NCBI GenBank assembly: GCA_017483765.1
Contig: JAFUVE010000047.1
Coordinates: 1-64,000 of the forward strand
Length of the DNA: 64,000 nt
From: Bacteroidaceae bacterium
GTDB lineage: Bacteria > Bacteroidota > Bacteroidia > Bacteroidales > Bacteroidaceae
Reading direction: 5' to 3'
Part shown: piece by piece, positions 8,578 through 18,350 of the stretch
Layout: the number at the start of each line of letters is the position of its first letter
Numbering within the stretch: position 1 is the stretch's first letter
Position numbers and translations under genes: made by a program
Notes under the pieces: model-generated
Seen by the model: only the letters and a program-made list of their open reading frames with translations
Database searches by the model: none
Told to the model about the DNA's origin: nothing

Positions 8578-10431
8578 TTACTGGATATTCAATTTTTGGT
8601 TATACTCTTTCAGCGTTTCCAGCTGGTTGACTCTCACATGGATGAAGTTCTCGATGCCGGCGGCTTTCAGGTCTTCGCTGCATGCGGGTGCACCTGCTAC
8701 CACGAACATGGCGCGGCCGTCGAGATACTTGAATGCCGGGATGGCATACTCTGCATATTCATCGTCGGAAGAGCAGATGACCACGATGTCGGCACCTGCC
8801 TCCAACGCTGCGTCTACACCTTCTTCTACGGTCTTGAATCCCAGGTTGTCCATCACTTTGTATCCAGCTGCGGCGAGGAAGTTGCATGAGAACTGTGCGC
8901 GTGCCTGACGCATGGCCAGGTTGCCGATGGTAAGCATGAAAGCGACAGGCTGCTTCGGTGCTGCCTCTGTGGCGAGGCGTAGCGACTCGAACTCACTTGC
9001 CATACGGCTCTTGTTCAGTGTAGGGATGGCGGATTCGCCTTCTCCTGCGCAACCACAGCTGCTTGCTACCGGACGTTTGCCCTCCGACACCTCTGTGAAG
9101 TTCGGGAACTGGTTGGTGCCCAGGATGAACTCCTTGCGCTTGGCTGCGTCGGCATGACGTTTGGTGTTGGATGCGTTCACTGCCTCCTGAATCTTGCCTG
9201 CGAGAGCCTGGCTGAGGAAGCCTCCTGCTTCCTCCACTTCGAGGAAGAGTGCCCATGCCTGCTTGGCGATGGCGTCGGTGAGTGTCTCTATATAATAAGA
9301 ACCGCCTCCCACGTCAACCAGCTTGTCGAAATGGGCTTCTTCCTTCAGAAGGAGCTGCTGGTTGCGGGCGAGGCGCTCGCTGAATTCGTCCGGTGTCTGG
9401 TAAGGCTTGTCGAACGGGGTCACCACGATGGAGTCCACGTTACCGATGGCGGCTGACATGGTCTCCGTCTGTGAACGGAGCAGGTTCACGTAGCTGTCGA
9501 ACAAGGTCTGGTTGTATTCGCTTGTCATGGCGCATACATGCATCTGGCAGGCGCAGTCGCATTTCGGCTCGTACTGCTTCACAATCTGGGCCCACAGCAT
9601 ACGGGCGGCACGGAACTTGGCAATCTCCATGAAGTAGTTCTCGCTCACGCCCATGTTGAACTTGATGTTCTTGGCTGCGAGGGTAGGCTCTACGCCCATC
9701 TCCACCATTTGGTTCAGGTATTCGTTGCCCCAGGCCAAAGCGTATCCCAGCTCCTGGTAGATGTAGGCACCGCTGTTGTTCAATGCGACGCTGTTCACAG
9801 TCACGCACCGGAAGTTAGGGTACTCCTTCAGTGTGTCGATCAGCTGGGGAGCGAGGGCGAGAATGGCAGTTGTGTCCTTGCCTTTTACGAGGATTTTCTC
9901 AATCGGGTCCCAGTCGATGCTGCCGCACACCTTCTCCTTGTCGTAACCCTGCTTCTCGAAATAAGCCACGAGCAGCTGGGCCAGCTCAAGTGAGCGGCGC
10001 TTGCAAGTGCAGAAGTTCACCTCCACGATGTCGCAGCGGATGTCCTTCAGCAGGGTCTCCACGGTTTCGGCATTCACCATGTCGCCGCAGAAGTGGAAGC
10101 CAAGCGAGTCAACGCCTTTGTTCAGGATGTCAAGGGCCTTGGCGTTCGCGGACTTGGCGTCGGTCACGTCGATGTTCTGACGAACATACCACAGGTTGTT
10201 GTCGGTCTTGTTGCCGCGGATGAACGGAAACTCGCCCGGAAGAGAGTTGACGGCGGCCTTGTCTTCCAGGTCTTCGCGACGGTAGAACGGCTGAACGTTA
10301 AAACCCTCGTTTGTCCTCCACACCAATTTCTTCTGGAAGTCGGCGCCCTTCAGGTCCACCTCGATCTTGTCGAGCCATTCCTGACGGGTAGGAGCTTGAA
10401 ATTCACTAAATAGTTTTTCTCTTTTAACCAT
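8578..10431 (-). CDS. mutA: Methylmalonyl-CoA mutase small subunit
   Basis: This 617-residue partner of MutB is needed for the heterodimeric adenosylcobalamin-dependent mutase. It shows the family pattern FSEFQAPTRQEWLDKIEVDLKG at the N-terminus, a degenerate TIM barrel, and a C-terminal cobalamin-like flavodoxin fold that lacks the DxHxxG cobalt-ligand motif, as expected for the non-catalytic subunit. The ATG at 10431 was chosen because the longer GTG start at 10479 would add a 16-residue leader not typical of the family. A TAAATTTG box at 10531-10524 lies about 90 bp upstream and fits as the promoter of the mutA, four-helix-bundle, mutB set. Confidence 0.95.
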   Translation of the reverse strand: MVKREKLFSEFQAPTRQEWLDKIEVDLKGADFQKKLVWRTNEGFNVQPFYRREDLEDKAAVNSLPGEFPFIRGNKTDNNLWYVRQNIDVTDAKSANAKALDILNKGVDSLGFHFCGDMVNAETVETLLKDIRCDIVEVNFCTCKRRSLELAQLLVAYFEKQGYDKEKVCGSIDWDPIEKILVKGKDTTAILALAPQLIDTLKEYPNFRCVTVNSVALNNSGAYIYQELGYALAWGNEYLNQMVEMGVEPTLAAKNIKFNMGVSENYFMEIAKFRAARMLWAQIVKQYEPKCDCACQMHVCAMTSEYNQTLFDSYVNLLRSQTETMSAAIGNVDSIVVTPFDKPYQTPDEFSERLARNQQLLLKEEAHFDKLVDVGGGSYYIETLTDAIAKQAWALFLEVEEAGGFLSQALAGKIQEAVNASNTKRHADAAKRKEFILGTNQFPNFTEVSEGKRPVASSCGCAGEGESAIPTLNKSRMASEFESLRLATEAAPKQPVAFMLTIGNLAMRQARAQFSCNFLAAAGYKVMDNLGFKTVEEGVDAALEAGADIVVICSSDDEYAEYAIPAFKYLDGRAMFVVAGAPACSEDLKAAGIENFIHVRVNQLETLKEYNQKLNIQ

Positions 10432-10523
10432 TATTTTATCATTTTTGTGTAAATAATATGTGTCTATAACAAAACCCACTCCTATACAGATTAGAAGTGG
10501 TATGGTTATCGCTGAAATAATTG

Positions 10524-10531
10524 CAAATTTA
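10524..10531 (-). promoter_or_regulatory. Candidate -7 box for mutA
   Basis: On the minus strand this reads TAAATTTG, matching the Bacteroidetes TAnnTTTG -7 element. It lies 93 bp upstream of the mutA ATG. A clear -33 TTTG partner was not seen. Confidence 0.55.
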
Positions 10532-10773
10532 CCGCTTTTTTATTACATGAACGAATAAAAAACGAATAAATTTTGAATAGAGTGGTAAAAAAGTTCTTTA
10601 TCCACAGTTTCTTGTCTCTTGCTGTATTGCGCTTTTTCTGATTCCTTGGTCAGAACGGCGGTTTTGCCCTGCATTCTTCTGTTTTCTTTTATTTTCTTCT
10701 GTCAAGTAGAAGGTAACACTGTTAAATGAATGACAACTCCTAAATACAAAATCGTTTAATTACTGAAATAGTC

Positions 10774-10810
10774 AAATAAATCGTAAATAGTAAATCGTAA
10801 ATAGTAAATG
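10774..10810. repeat. Heptamer-periodic tract (GTAAATA/GTAAATC)
   Basis: Alternating units ATCGTAA, ATAGTAA, ATCGTAA, ATAGTAA directly upstream of the promoter of the thiamine locus. The remaining 10532-10773 part of this gap holds no recognisable feature. Confidence 0.75.
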
Positions 10811-10816
10811 AATATA

Positions 10817-10847
10817 TTTGTAATTCCGATTTTTTGTTGTAACTTTG
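10817..10847 (+). promoter_or_regulatory. Promoter of the thiamine locus
   Basis: TTTG at 10817-10820 and TAACTTTG at 10840-10847, spaced 19 bp apart, match the Bacteroidetes -33/-7 promoter. Transcription would start just before the TPP riboswitch. Confidence 0.75.
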
Positions 10848-10865
10848 CAGCGGATTTGAAGTTTT

Positions 10866-10962
10866 GCAAGTCTAGGGGTGCTTAAACTAGTAGGTTTAGG
10901 CTGAGATGATACCCTCATAACCTGATACGGGTAATGCCGGCGTAGGGAAAGGTAATCACACA
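10866..10962 (+). promoter_or_regulatory. TPP riboswitch (THI element)
   Basis: The core of the thiamine-pyrophosphate aptamer is present in order: AGGGGTGCT, then GGCTGAGATGATACCCT, ACCTGATACGGGTAATGCC-like sequence and GGCGTAGGGA. These are the conserved CUGAGA and ACCUGAU...GGGUAAUGCCAGCGUAGGGA blocks of the class. It is followed closely by the receptor gene and should repress thiamine uptake genes when TPP is abundant. The closing arm ACACACCCC pairs with the GGGGTG start of P1. Confidence 0.96.
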
Positions 10963-11016
10963 CCCCTTTATTATTTTTTTCCTGCCCAAAGCGGGCATAT
11001 AATAAAGGTATTAATT

Positions 11017-13287
11017 ATGAGAAAAAGATTGTTGCCGCTCGGTGCGGCATTTCTGATGCTGGGCGGTTATGCTTCGGCACAGGATCAGGACTCCTTGTTC
11101 ATGGACATTGAGGAGGTGCAGGTCATTTCAACCCGCGCCAACAGTAAGACTCCGGTGGCTTACAGCCATATGGAGAAGGAACAAATTGAGGAGGTCAACC
11201 ACGGGAAGGACATCCCGACGATTCTCAACATGCTGCCATCTGTCACTACAAGTAGCGATGCGGGCACGGGCATTGGATACACGGGCATTCACGTCAGGGG
11301 AACTGACCCGACGCGCATCAACGTGACGGCCAACGGAATACCGCTCAACGACGCGGAGAGCTCGCAGCTCTACTGGGTGAACCTCGGCGACTTCGCTTCA
11401 AGCGTGCAGTCCATGCAGCTGCAGCGCGGTGTCGGGACATCAACTAACGGCGCAGGAGCGTTCGGAGCTACCCTCAACCTCAAGACGGACAACCTCAGCG
11501 CAGAGCCATATGTGGGCGTCGACCTCTCAGGGGGCTCTTACGGCACTCACAAGGAGACCGTGCGCTTCTCAACCGGGCTGTTCGGAAAGCACTGGGGAAT
11601 ACAGGGACGCCTCTCAAACATCGGAAGCGACGGATATATCGACCGCGCCTCTACTAAACTCAACTCCTATTTCCTACAGGCGGGATACATGGACGATAAC
11701 ACTGTCGTTAAGTTTGTCACATTCAACGGATGGGAGAAGACCTACCACGCATGGGACTATGCCTCCAAGCAGGACATGAAGACCTACGGACGTAAGTTCA
11801 ACCCGAGCGGTATGTACTTCGACCAGAATGGAGACACCGCTTTCTATAAGAACCAGACGGACAACTACCACCAGCAGCACTATCAGCTCCACTGGAACCA
11901 GTATCTCACCAATTTCTGGTCGCTCAACGCTGCTCTGCATTATACTCATGGCGACGGCTATTACGAGCAGTACAAAGAGGGCCAGAAACTCTATAAGTAT
12001 ATGTTCTCTCAGCTACCGGGAAGCGAAACTTTCCAAATGTCAAAGGCCAATCTCGTCCGGCAGAAACGTATGCGTAACGACTTCTACGGTGCTGTCGCAA
12101 GCCTCAACTTCGATAACCGAAGCGGACTCTCTGCCAACATCGGCGGAGGATGGAACCGGTACGACGGCGACCATTTCGGCAAGCTGGTCAACATCGTCGG
12201 TTACGACGGCGTGATTCCACGCGGATTCCGCTACTACGACAATGACGCGAAAAAGACCGACTTCAATGTCTATGGCAAGTTGAACTACGAGCTTTTCCGC
12301 AATTTCAATGCGTTCGTCGACCTGCAGTACCGACATGTGGGTCTCAAGATGGACGGTACGTCGCAGGAGTATGACGACCTGGACAAGCAGGTGCCATTCG
12401 ATCTCAACCGGAAATACGACTTCTTCAACCCGAAATTCGGTATCACCTACAGCCCGGCGAAGGGACATACCGCCTACGCTTCCTATGCCATCGCGCATAA
12501 GGAGCCTACACGCAACGACTTCGAGGACATGATGAGCGAGACAGACCAGGTGGACCCGAAGGCGGAGCGACTGAACGACCTCGAGCTCGGATACCGCTTC
12601 CAGGCACGGAAATTCACCGCCAGCGCCAACTTCTTCTTTATGGACTACGACAACCAGTTTGTGCTCACCGGTGCGCAGGACTCCAACGGAGAGATGGTGG
12701 CCCGCAACATCAAGGACTCTTACAGAATGGGCGTGGAGCTGGCCGCCACTTGGCAGCCCCTGAAAGGGTTCACGTGGGATGCCAACGCCACATGGAGCAA
12801 GAACCGCGCGAAGAACATGAATGTCACTGTCATCAACGAGGACTGGAGCCAGAGCTACGCCAACGTCGGAACAACTCATCTGGCTTACTCGCCGGACTTT
12901 ATACTCAACAACAAGTTCTCCTACGAGTGGAAGGGGCTGAAAGCATCACTCTTCACCAAGTATATCTCTGAGCAGTATATGACCAACTCCGGATTCAAGG
13001 GATACCTGGAGGAGGACGGCAGCACTACCAGCGCCATGATTGACAAGATCTTCACCACCGACCTCGACGTCAACTACTCGTTCAAGTTCGGATGCGTGAA
13101 GCGGCTCACCGTCGGGGCAACCGTCTACAACCTCTTCAACGAGAAGTATGAGAGTAACGGCTCTTGCTCCATGAACTTTCGCAACAACAACGGAAAAATC
13201 GAGGCATACAACGGAGGATGGGCATGGGCCACCTTCTCTGCACAGGCTCCAACCCATTTCATGGCTTACCTCAGCATCAACTTCTAA
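11017..13287 (+). CDS. TonB-dependent outer-membrane receptor, probably for thiamine
   Basis: This 756-residue protein has a signal peptide (cleavage near ASAQ, residue 22), a plug domain with EVQVISTRA, TGIHVRGTDPTRINVTANG and GAGAFGATLNLKT, and a long beta-barrel ending in an aromatic residue (SINF). It lacks the N-terminal carboxypeptidase-like domain of SusC-type receptors. Such receptors take up scarce ligands across the outer membrane using TonB energy. The ligand is inferred as thiamine because the gene lies directly behind a TPP riboswitch and just upstream of a PnuC-family inner-membrane transporter; this arrangement is known from Bacteroidetes thiamine regulons. Confidence 0.93.
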   Translation: MRKRLLPLGAAFLMLGGYASAQDQDSLFMDIEEVQVISTRANSKTPVAYSHMEKEQIEEVNHGKDIPTILNMLPSVTTSSDAGTGIGYTGIHVRGTDPTRINVTANGIPLNDAESSQLYWVNLGDFASSVQSMQLQRGVGTSTNGAGAFGATLNLKTDNLSAEPYVGVDLSGGSYGTHKETVRFSTGLFGKHWGIQGRLSNIGSDGYIDRASTKLNSYFLQAGYMDDNTVVKFVTFNGWEKTYHAWDYASKQDMKTYGRKFNPSGMYFDQNGDTAFYKNQTDNYHQQHYQLHWNQYLTNFWSLNAALHYTHGDGYYEQYKEGQKLYKYMFSQLPGSETFQMSKANLVRQKRMRNDFYGAVASLNFDNRSGLSANIGGGWNRYDGDHFGKLVNIVGYDGVIPRGFRYYDNDAKKTDFNVYGKLNYELFRNFNAFVDLQYRHVGLKMDGTSQEYDDLDKQVPFDLNRKYDFFNPKFGITYSPAKGHTAYASYAIAHKEPTRNDFEDMMSETDQVDPKAERLNDLELGYRFQARKFTASANFFFMDYDNQFVLTGAQDSNGEMVARNIKDSYRMGVELAATWQPLKGFTWDANATWSKNRAKNMNVTVINEDWSQSYANVGTTHLAYSPDFILNNKFSYEWKGLKASLFTKYISEQYMTNSGFKGYLEEDGSTTSAMIDKIFTTDLDVNYSFKFGCVKRLTVGATVYNLFNEKYESNGSCSMNFRNNNGKIEAYNGGWAWATFSAQAPTHFMAYLSINF

Positions 13288-13305
13288 CGTTATCAGGAGT
13301 ATTTT

Positions 13306-13947
13306 ATGACTATCAAACCTCTTGACGTAATCACAACCATCCTCGGACTTCTTTACATCTTGTTGGAAGTCCGGGGAAGTTGGTTGATGTGGGTCGTCGG
13401 ATTCATCATGCAGGCGCTCGGCATCGTGCTCTATTACCAGAATGGTCTTTATGCCGACTGCGCCATGGAGTTCTACTATATCCTCATGACCATCTACGGC
13501 TTCATCGTCTGGAAAACCGGATGGAAACTCTTCAGCAGCAGGAAATCGGTGGACGGAAAAACGTCTGAGCAGCGAATCACCTCCTTCCCAAAACGGATGA
13601 TTCTACCGTGGTTGATTGGCATCACGCTCATCTGGGCGGCCATCTACTGGATCCTGGTCACTTTCACCAATTCCAACGTGCCGCTGGCCGACAGCTTCAC
13701 CACAGCGCTGAGCATCGTCGGCATCTGGGCGCTTGCACATAAATATCTTGAGCAGTGGTTCATCTGGATTGCGGTGGATATCGTCACCTCTGTCCTCTAT
13801 TTCTATAAGGACATTCCCTTCAAGGCGTCTCTCTATGCCTTGTACGTGATTATCGCCATATTCGGCTACTTCAATTGGAGGCGAAAAATGAAGGCTGACA
13901 GGCAAACAAATGTTGACTCCGTTGACACATTTGTTGAAAACTGCTGA
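13306..13947 (+). CDS. pnuT: PnuC-family inner-membrane transporter, probably thiamine (PnuT)
   Basis: This 213-residue protein has about seven hydrophobic segments and PnuC-family features, including YILLEVRGSWLMWVVGFIMQ at the N-terminus and the ALAHKYLEQWFIW segment. PnuC-like proteins allow facilitated diffusion of vitamins that are then trapped by phosphorylation; the PnuT branch carries thiamine. Substrate is inferred from the TPP riboswitch and the TonB receptor whose stop lies only 18 bp upstream. A thiamine kinase that often follows in other genomes is absent here, so trapping must rely on an enzyme elsewhere. Confidence 0.88.
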   Translation: MTIKPLDVITTILGLLYILLEVRGSWLMWVVGFIMQALGIVLYYQNGLYADCAMEFYYILMTIYGFIVWKTGWKLFSSRKSVDGKTSEQRITSFPKRMILPWLIGITLIWAAIYWILVTFTNSNVPLADSFTTALSIVGIWALAHKYLEQWFIWIAVDIVTSVLYFYKDIPFKASLYALYVIIAIFGYFNWRRKMKADRQTNVDSVDTFVENC

Positions 13948-14008
13948 TTTTCCCCGCTTTTCCGTGGCAGATTTAAAGAAAAAACGTGTTAGGCAAACTT
14001 TTTTTTAT

Positions 14009-14016
14009 TAACTTTG
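14009..14016 (+). promoter_or_regulatory. -7 box for the GH31 gene
   Basis: TAACTTTG sits 67 bp before the chosen ATG. Its position rules out the longer reading frame that begins at a TTG inside this box, and so decides the start of the GH31 gene. Confidence 0.7.
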
Positions 14017-14082
14017 CAATCAGATAAAAAATCAGAATTTTTAGAACACCACATAACACTTTATTTTTTAAATCTGACAATA

Positions 14083-16455
14083 ATGAATATCCGTAATTTT
14101 CTTTTCGCAGTCGCGGGATTATGTGCCGCAACTGCCAACGCACAGAAAATCGAGTTCTTCACCCCATCTATCGTGCATGTCGTGAAGGAGAAGGGGAGTG
14201 CCCCTGAGTTCAAGTCGGAAGTGGTCATAGCCAAGCCTCAGCAAGTGAAGGTGACGGAGAAGACTTCCGCAGGTGTCACAACTTATAAGTCGGCTGAGCT
14301 CACCGTCACCGTGGCCGACGGGAAAGTGGCCTTTGCCGACAGCAAGGGCAACGTGCTCCTGAAAGAGGGCGACCATCAGTTCACGCCCATCAACGAAGGC
14401 ATCGACAAGGGGGCGTTCAAGGTGAAGCAGTGTTTCGCCATCGACAAGGATGAGCCGATCTACGGACTGGGACTGCTCCAGAACGGGAAGATGTCGCAGA
14501 GAGGCGAACACCGACGGATGATGCAGTCCAACCTCGAGGATTTTGCTCATTTCTTCCAGAGTATCAAGGGTTACGGCATCTACTGGGACAACTATTCTCC
14601 CACGCAGATCGACGACAACGCCACGCTCGAGTTGGAAAGCGAGGTGGGCAACCGAATCGACTATTATTTTATGTATGGCAAGGACGCCGACGGGGTTATC
14701 ACGCAGATGCGGTTCCTCTCGGGTAAGGTGCCGATGTCCCCGCTGTGGACCTATGGCTTCCATCAGAGCCGTGAGCGTTACAAGAGTCAGCGCGAGCTGC
14801 TTGAGGTGGTACGCAAATATCGTGAACTAGGTGTGCCTTTCGACGGTATCGTGCAGGACTGGCAGTACTGGGGCTCCAACTACACCTGGAACGCCATGGA
14901 GTTCATTAGCGACGAATTCCCTGATCCACAGCGCATGATCGACGAGGTGCATCAGAACAACGCGCATATCAGCATCTCCATCTGGGCATCCTTCGGACCC
15001 CAGACCAAAGCCTTCCGCGAGATGAAGGAGAAGAACATGCTGCTCAGCTTCGAGACCTGGCCACAGAGCGGACTGCCTTTCTGGCCCCCACGCATGGACT
15101 ATCCCAGCGGAGTCCGTGTCTATGACGTGTATAACGACGAGGCGCGCGACATCTATTGGAACAACCTCAAGCGACTGCATGATATGGGCATCGACGCATG
15201 GTGGATGGACTCCACTGACCCGGACCACCACAGCTTCAAGGAGAGCGACCTCGACGAGCGCACGGCCATGGGATCTTTCCGAAGCGTCAGAAACCTTTTC
15301 CCGCTCAAGACGGTAGAAGGGGTCTATGACCACCAAAAAGCTGTGGACAAGCAGAAGCGCGCTTATATCTTCACAAGAAGCTATTTCGCAGGACAGCAGC
15401 GTACTGGCGCACAGACATGGAGTGGGGATATCGGCTCCTCATGGGACAGCTTCCGCAAGCAGGTGCCTATCTGCCTGAACTACACCCTCACCGCCAATCC
15501 GAATGTGAACTGTGACATCGGCGGCTTCTTCGCCGGCTCTTACAACACGAAGGGGGCGAACTCCGCCACGCGCAATCCGCAGTTCCAGGAGCTCTATGTC
15601 CGCTGGATGCAGTTTGGAGCTTTCATGCCGATGATGCGTAGCCACGGAACGGATGTCTACCGCGAGCTCTACTATTACGGAAAGAAGGGCGAGCCGGTGT
15701 ACGACGCACTGGTGGATGCAGTCAAGTTGCGCTATCGTTTCCTTCCTTATATCTATAGCACGGCATGGCAGGTGTCAAACAACGACGACTCCTTCATGCG
15801 CGCCCTCTTCATGGACTTCAAGGACGACAAGAACACCTGGGACAACGGACGGGAGTATATGTTCGGACGCAATGTGCTGGTCTGCCCGGTACTCGATCCA
15901 CTCTACACCAAGGAAAAAATCGTACGCACGGACGAGATGTCGGGATGGAACAAGACCGACAACAACTCGTCTGCAGAGTCCGACCCGGAAGCCAACTGGA
16001 AGCTTCCCAAGACTTACAGCGTGTACCTCCCGGCCGGGACCGACTGGTATGACTATTGGACAGCGAGGAAATTCACGGGCGGACAGACCGTAGAGGCCAA
16101 CGCGCCGCTGGCTCGCTCCCCGCTCTTCATCAAGGCGGGCTCCATCCTCCCTCTCGGACCCGACGTGCAGTATGCCAACGAGAACAAGTTCGCCGACATC
16201 GACATCGTCATCTATCCGGGCAAAGACGCACAGTTCCTGCTCTATGAGGACGAGGGCGACAACTACAACTACGAGCAGGGGAAATACTCCACCATCCAGT
16301 TCTCCTGGAAGGAAAAGTCGCGCACCCTCACCATCGAACCTCGTAACGGCTCGTTCGAAGGCATGCCGCTCGCACGCACTTTCCACGTCCGTCTGGCTGG
16401 TACCGCTCCGAAGGACGTATCCTACACCGGCGCGGCCGTCAACATCAAGTTCTAA
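14083..16455 (+). CDS. Secreted GH31 alpha-xylosidase/alpha-glucosidase-type hydrolase
   Basis: This 790-residue glycoside hydrolase family 31 enzyme starts at the ATG giving a clear signal peptide (cut near ANAQ, residue 20), so it acts in the periplasm or outside. The family's catalytic pair is visible: the nucleophile Asp in WWMDSTDPD (D376) and the acid/base Asp in WSGDIGSSW (D449), with the N-terminal beta-sandwich and a C-terminal beta-sandwich typical of the family. The WWMD-x-T-x-PD variant is shared by alpha-xylosidases and related transglycosidases, so alpha-xylosidase is plausible but an alpha-glucosidase is not excluded. It has its own promoter and a strong hairpin after the stop. 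It is 20 kb from the xylan cluster, so joint regulation is only a guess. Confidence 0.92.
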   Translation: MNIRNFLFAVAGLCAATANAQKIEFFTPSIVHVVKEKGSAPEFKSEVVIAKPQQVKVTEKTSAGVTTYKSAELTVTVADGKVAFADSKGNVLLKEGDHQFTPINEGIDKGAFKVKQCFAIDKDEPIYGLGLLQNGKMSQRGEHRRMMQSNLEDFAHFFQSIKGYGIYWDNYSPTQIDDNATLELESEVGNRIDYYFMYGKDADGVITQMRFLSGKVPMSPLWTYGFHQSRERYKSQRELLEVVRKYRELGVPFDGIVQDWQYWGSNYTWNAMEFISDEFPDPQRMIDEVHQNNAHISISIWASFGPQTKAFREMKEKNMLLSFETWPQSGLPFWPPRMDYPSGVRVYDVYNDEARDIYWNNLKRLHDMGIDAWWMDSTDPDHHSFKESDLDERTAMGSFRSVRNLFPLKTVEGVYDHQKAVDKQKRAYIFTRSYFAGQQRTGAQTWSGDIGSSWDSFRKQVPICLNYTLTANPNVNCDIGGFFAGSYNTKGANSATRNPQFQELYVRWMQFGAFMPMMRSHGTDVYRELYYYGKKGEPVYDALVDAVKLRYRFLPYIYSTAWQVSNNDDSFMRALFMDFKDDKNTWDNGREYMFGRNVLVCPVLDPLYTKEKIVRTDEMSGWNKTDNNSSAESDPEANWKLPKTYSVYLPAGTDWYDYWTARKFTGGQTVEANAPLARSPLFIKAGSILPLGPDVQYANENKFADIDIVIYPGKDAQFLLYEDEGDNYNYEQGKYSTIQFSWKEKSRTLTIEPRNGSFEGMPLARTFHVRLAGTAPKDVSYTGAAVNIKF

Positions 16456-16477
16456 CCAAAAAAACATCATAAATTCC

Positions 16478-16507
16478 AACCGTCTTCGGACATTCCCGAA
16501 GACGGTT
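16478..16507 (+). terminator. Hairpin terminator after GH31
   Basis: Perfect 12-bp stem AACCGTCTTCGG / CCGAAGACGGTT with a 6-nt loop. It is not followed by a strong T run, so termination efficiency is uncertain. Confidence 0.7.
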
Positions 16508-16517
16508 GCATTATGTT

Positions 16518-16733
16518 GTAGGAACGAAAATATCTGATTTTTGCGCAACAACGCTCCTGATACGTATACACCCAAATACATGATATAATCATCTGTTGTA
16601 CGTACATCAATCGTCCTACTTGTAAAAACAGATTTTTCACCTCCTACAACTCCGTTGCACCACTTGCCGGGCCAGTCCTACGTGTAGGAACGAAAATATC
16701 TGATTTTTGCGCACTCACGTTCCTGATACGTAC
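16518..16733. repeat. Mosaic intergenic repeat, locus 1 (two units)
   Basis: Two copies of a ~50-bp segment beginning GTAGGAACGAAAATATCTG and ending CCTGATACGTA lie at 16518-16566 and 16684-16732. They are separated by a second motif (GATTTTTCACCTCCTACAAC at 16631-16650) and a CCGTTGCACCA segment. The same three building blocks, in a similar order, form the repeat at 39807-40101. Together with the terminator this accounts for the 16456-16799 gap. Confidence 0.85.
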
Positions 16734-16799
16734 TATCCCCATCCACAATATGTATGATTATGTCCAACGTACCTGCACCCTCTTACATGTAAATAATCT

Positions 16800-18275
16800 C
16801 TAATTCTCTGATTCCTGATCATTCTTCACTTCCAAAGTCTCCTCTTTTTCCTTCAGCCGTTTCTCTATTTCCTTCTCCAACGCCTCGTTTCCGGGGAATC
16901 CGCTGAACTGCTTCGTGATCAGCCCGTCCCAGTCCACGACGAGATAGGCGGGGATGGACTTCACCTTGATATGCTTGCACAGGTCGTTCCATTGACGGTC
17001 GGTAAGGTAGAAATGTTGCCCTTTGATGTCGGGAATCAGTTGTCGCCAGGTGTCCTCTGAAGAAGTCTCGCCAGTCACATAGACAAACGTCACCTTGTCC
17101 TTATAGGCCTCCTTCAGCGGTTTCATGTTCTCCATCGCCATCCGGCAGGGCATGCACCAGGTGGCCCAGAAGTCCACCACCAGCAGCCGTCCTTCGAACT
17201 GCTCCATGATGGCATGATAGACGTCCTTTCCCTTGATGTCGTCGTCGATATACCGGATGTGGTACATCGGATTACGCAGTGCCTCGCGGTTGCGCTCACG
17301 GAGCTTCTCGTTTCGGGTCTCTATCAGCGTTGCCAGCTCTGGGGTACGCTCCCGAATCGCTGCCAGCTGACGCTCGTTCAGCAGGCGGTTGTCTGCGAGG
17401 TAAAGCATCCCTTTGTGGGCATAGTCGATGCGGTCGAGAAACTTGGGATAGGTGAAATGGGCACCACGTTGCTCGTTGCAGATGGTGGCATACTGCTTCA
17501 GACGGTTGCCCATCGGGGTGTAAAGCAAGGCGTTGAAGCGCAGGAAGTCCCCTTTCACCGCCTCTTTGTAGAAGTCGTGGCTCACGCTGCGGTCCATCCC
17601 CCGCTGAAGGTATTGCTCGTTCAGTGTCATCGCGTAGCCGCCCAGCAGCTCCAGAAAATAGAGTTTGGAGCCCAGGTAGTTGAAGGTCTTCACTTCATCG
17701 CATACGTCGGCCTCTTTGATTCGCCGCTCCAGTTCTGCCTGACGGTGAATCACGTCTTCCTTGAAGCGGAACTCGTCCTCGTCTTCCGTATAGCGTCTCC
17801 ACTGGCGGATCACATCGTTGTACAGGCTGTTGAATCGGAGGTCGGCAGGCAGACGGTTCATCCCGTTGTTCCACTCTGAGTGGGCACCGCCGAAGCTCCA
17901 ACGGAGCACAGGGTCTTTCGTCTTCTCGTTCAGCGTCAGGGACGTGGTCTCGCCGGGCTCTACGAGCAGATAACCCTCCACTTGCTTGCCGTGCATGAAC
18001 GACACTGCCGTGGTGCTTCCGCTGAGAATCTCAAAACGGAACCGACCCGTGGAGTCCAGCTTGGAATACATCGTGAATCCTTCTTTACCGATCAGGTCGA
18101 ATGCGTAGATACGAACCGAGTCCGTATAGCTGTCTCTCGCTTTTGTCACGATGCCCTCCAGCACGGCTGTCTCAGAACTCAGCGTCGGCTCTGCCATGTC
18201 CACGATCTTCTGCTGGCTCCAGGCATGAGATGCATAAAGCAGCACACACAACATAAAGGTGATGGTTCGTTTCAT
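16800..18275 (-). CDS. Exported TlpA-type thioredoxin-fold protein
   Basis: This 491-residue protein has a signal peptide (cut near AWSQ). An N-terminal ~130-residue beta domain of the DUF4369 kind is followed by a helical middle region and a C-terminal TlpA/AhpC-TSA thioredoxin domain with the redox motif FWATWCMPC (C374, C377). It probably acts as a periplasmic thiol-disulfide reductant or in stress defence; the partner is unknown. The ATG at 18275 was chosen over an upstream frame start at 18332, because only the shorter form begins directly with the signal peptide. A TAAATTTG box on the minus strand at 18358-18351 is 76 bp upstream. The gene is divergent from parC. Confidence 0.88.
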   Translation of the reverse strand: MKRTITFMLCVLLYASHAWSQQKIVDMAEPTLSSETAVLEGIVTKARDSYTDSVRIYAFDLIGKEGFTMYSKLDSTGRFRFEILSGSTTAVSFMHGKQVEGYLLVEPGETTSLTLNEKTKDPVLRWSFGGAHSEWNNGMNRLPADLRFNSLYNDVIRQWRRYTEDEDEFRFKEDVIHRQAELERRIKEADVCDEVKTFNYLGSKLYFLELLGGYAMTLNEQYLQRGMDRSVSHDFYKEAVKGDFLRFNALLYTPMGNRLKQYATICNEQRGAHFTYPKFLDRIDYAHKGMLYLADNRLLNERQLAAIRERTPELATLIETRNEKLRERNREALRNPMYHIRYIDDDIKGKDVYHAIMEQFEGRLLVVDFWATWCMPCRMAMENMKPLKEAYKDKVTFVYVTGETSSEDTWRQLIPDIKGQHFYLTDRQWNDLCKHIKVKSIPAYLVVDWDGLITKQFSGFPGNEALEKEIEKRLKEKEETLEVKNDQESEN

Positions 18276-18350
18276 CTTTTTATGGTTTTGCGTTTGAGAA
18301 AAAGTTAAGTTAGTATGATCAAAACTTCTCACCTATTTTAATTGTACTTG

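Noticed and set aside
11017..13287. SusC-type receptor of a glycan locus
   Set aside because: It lacks the N-terminal carboxypeptidase-like domain and a SusD partner, and is controlled by a TPP riboswitch.
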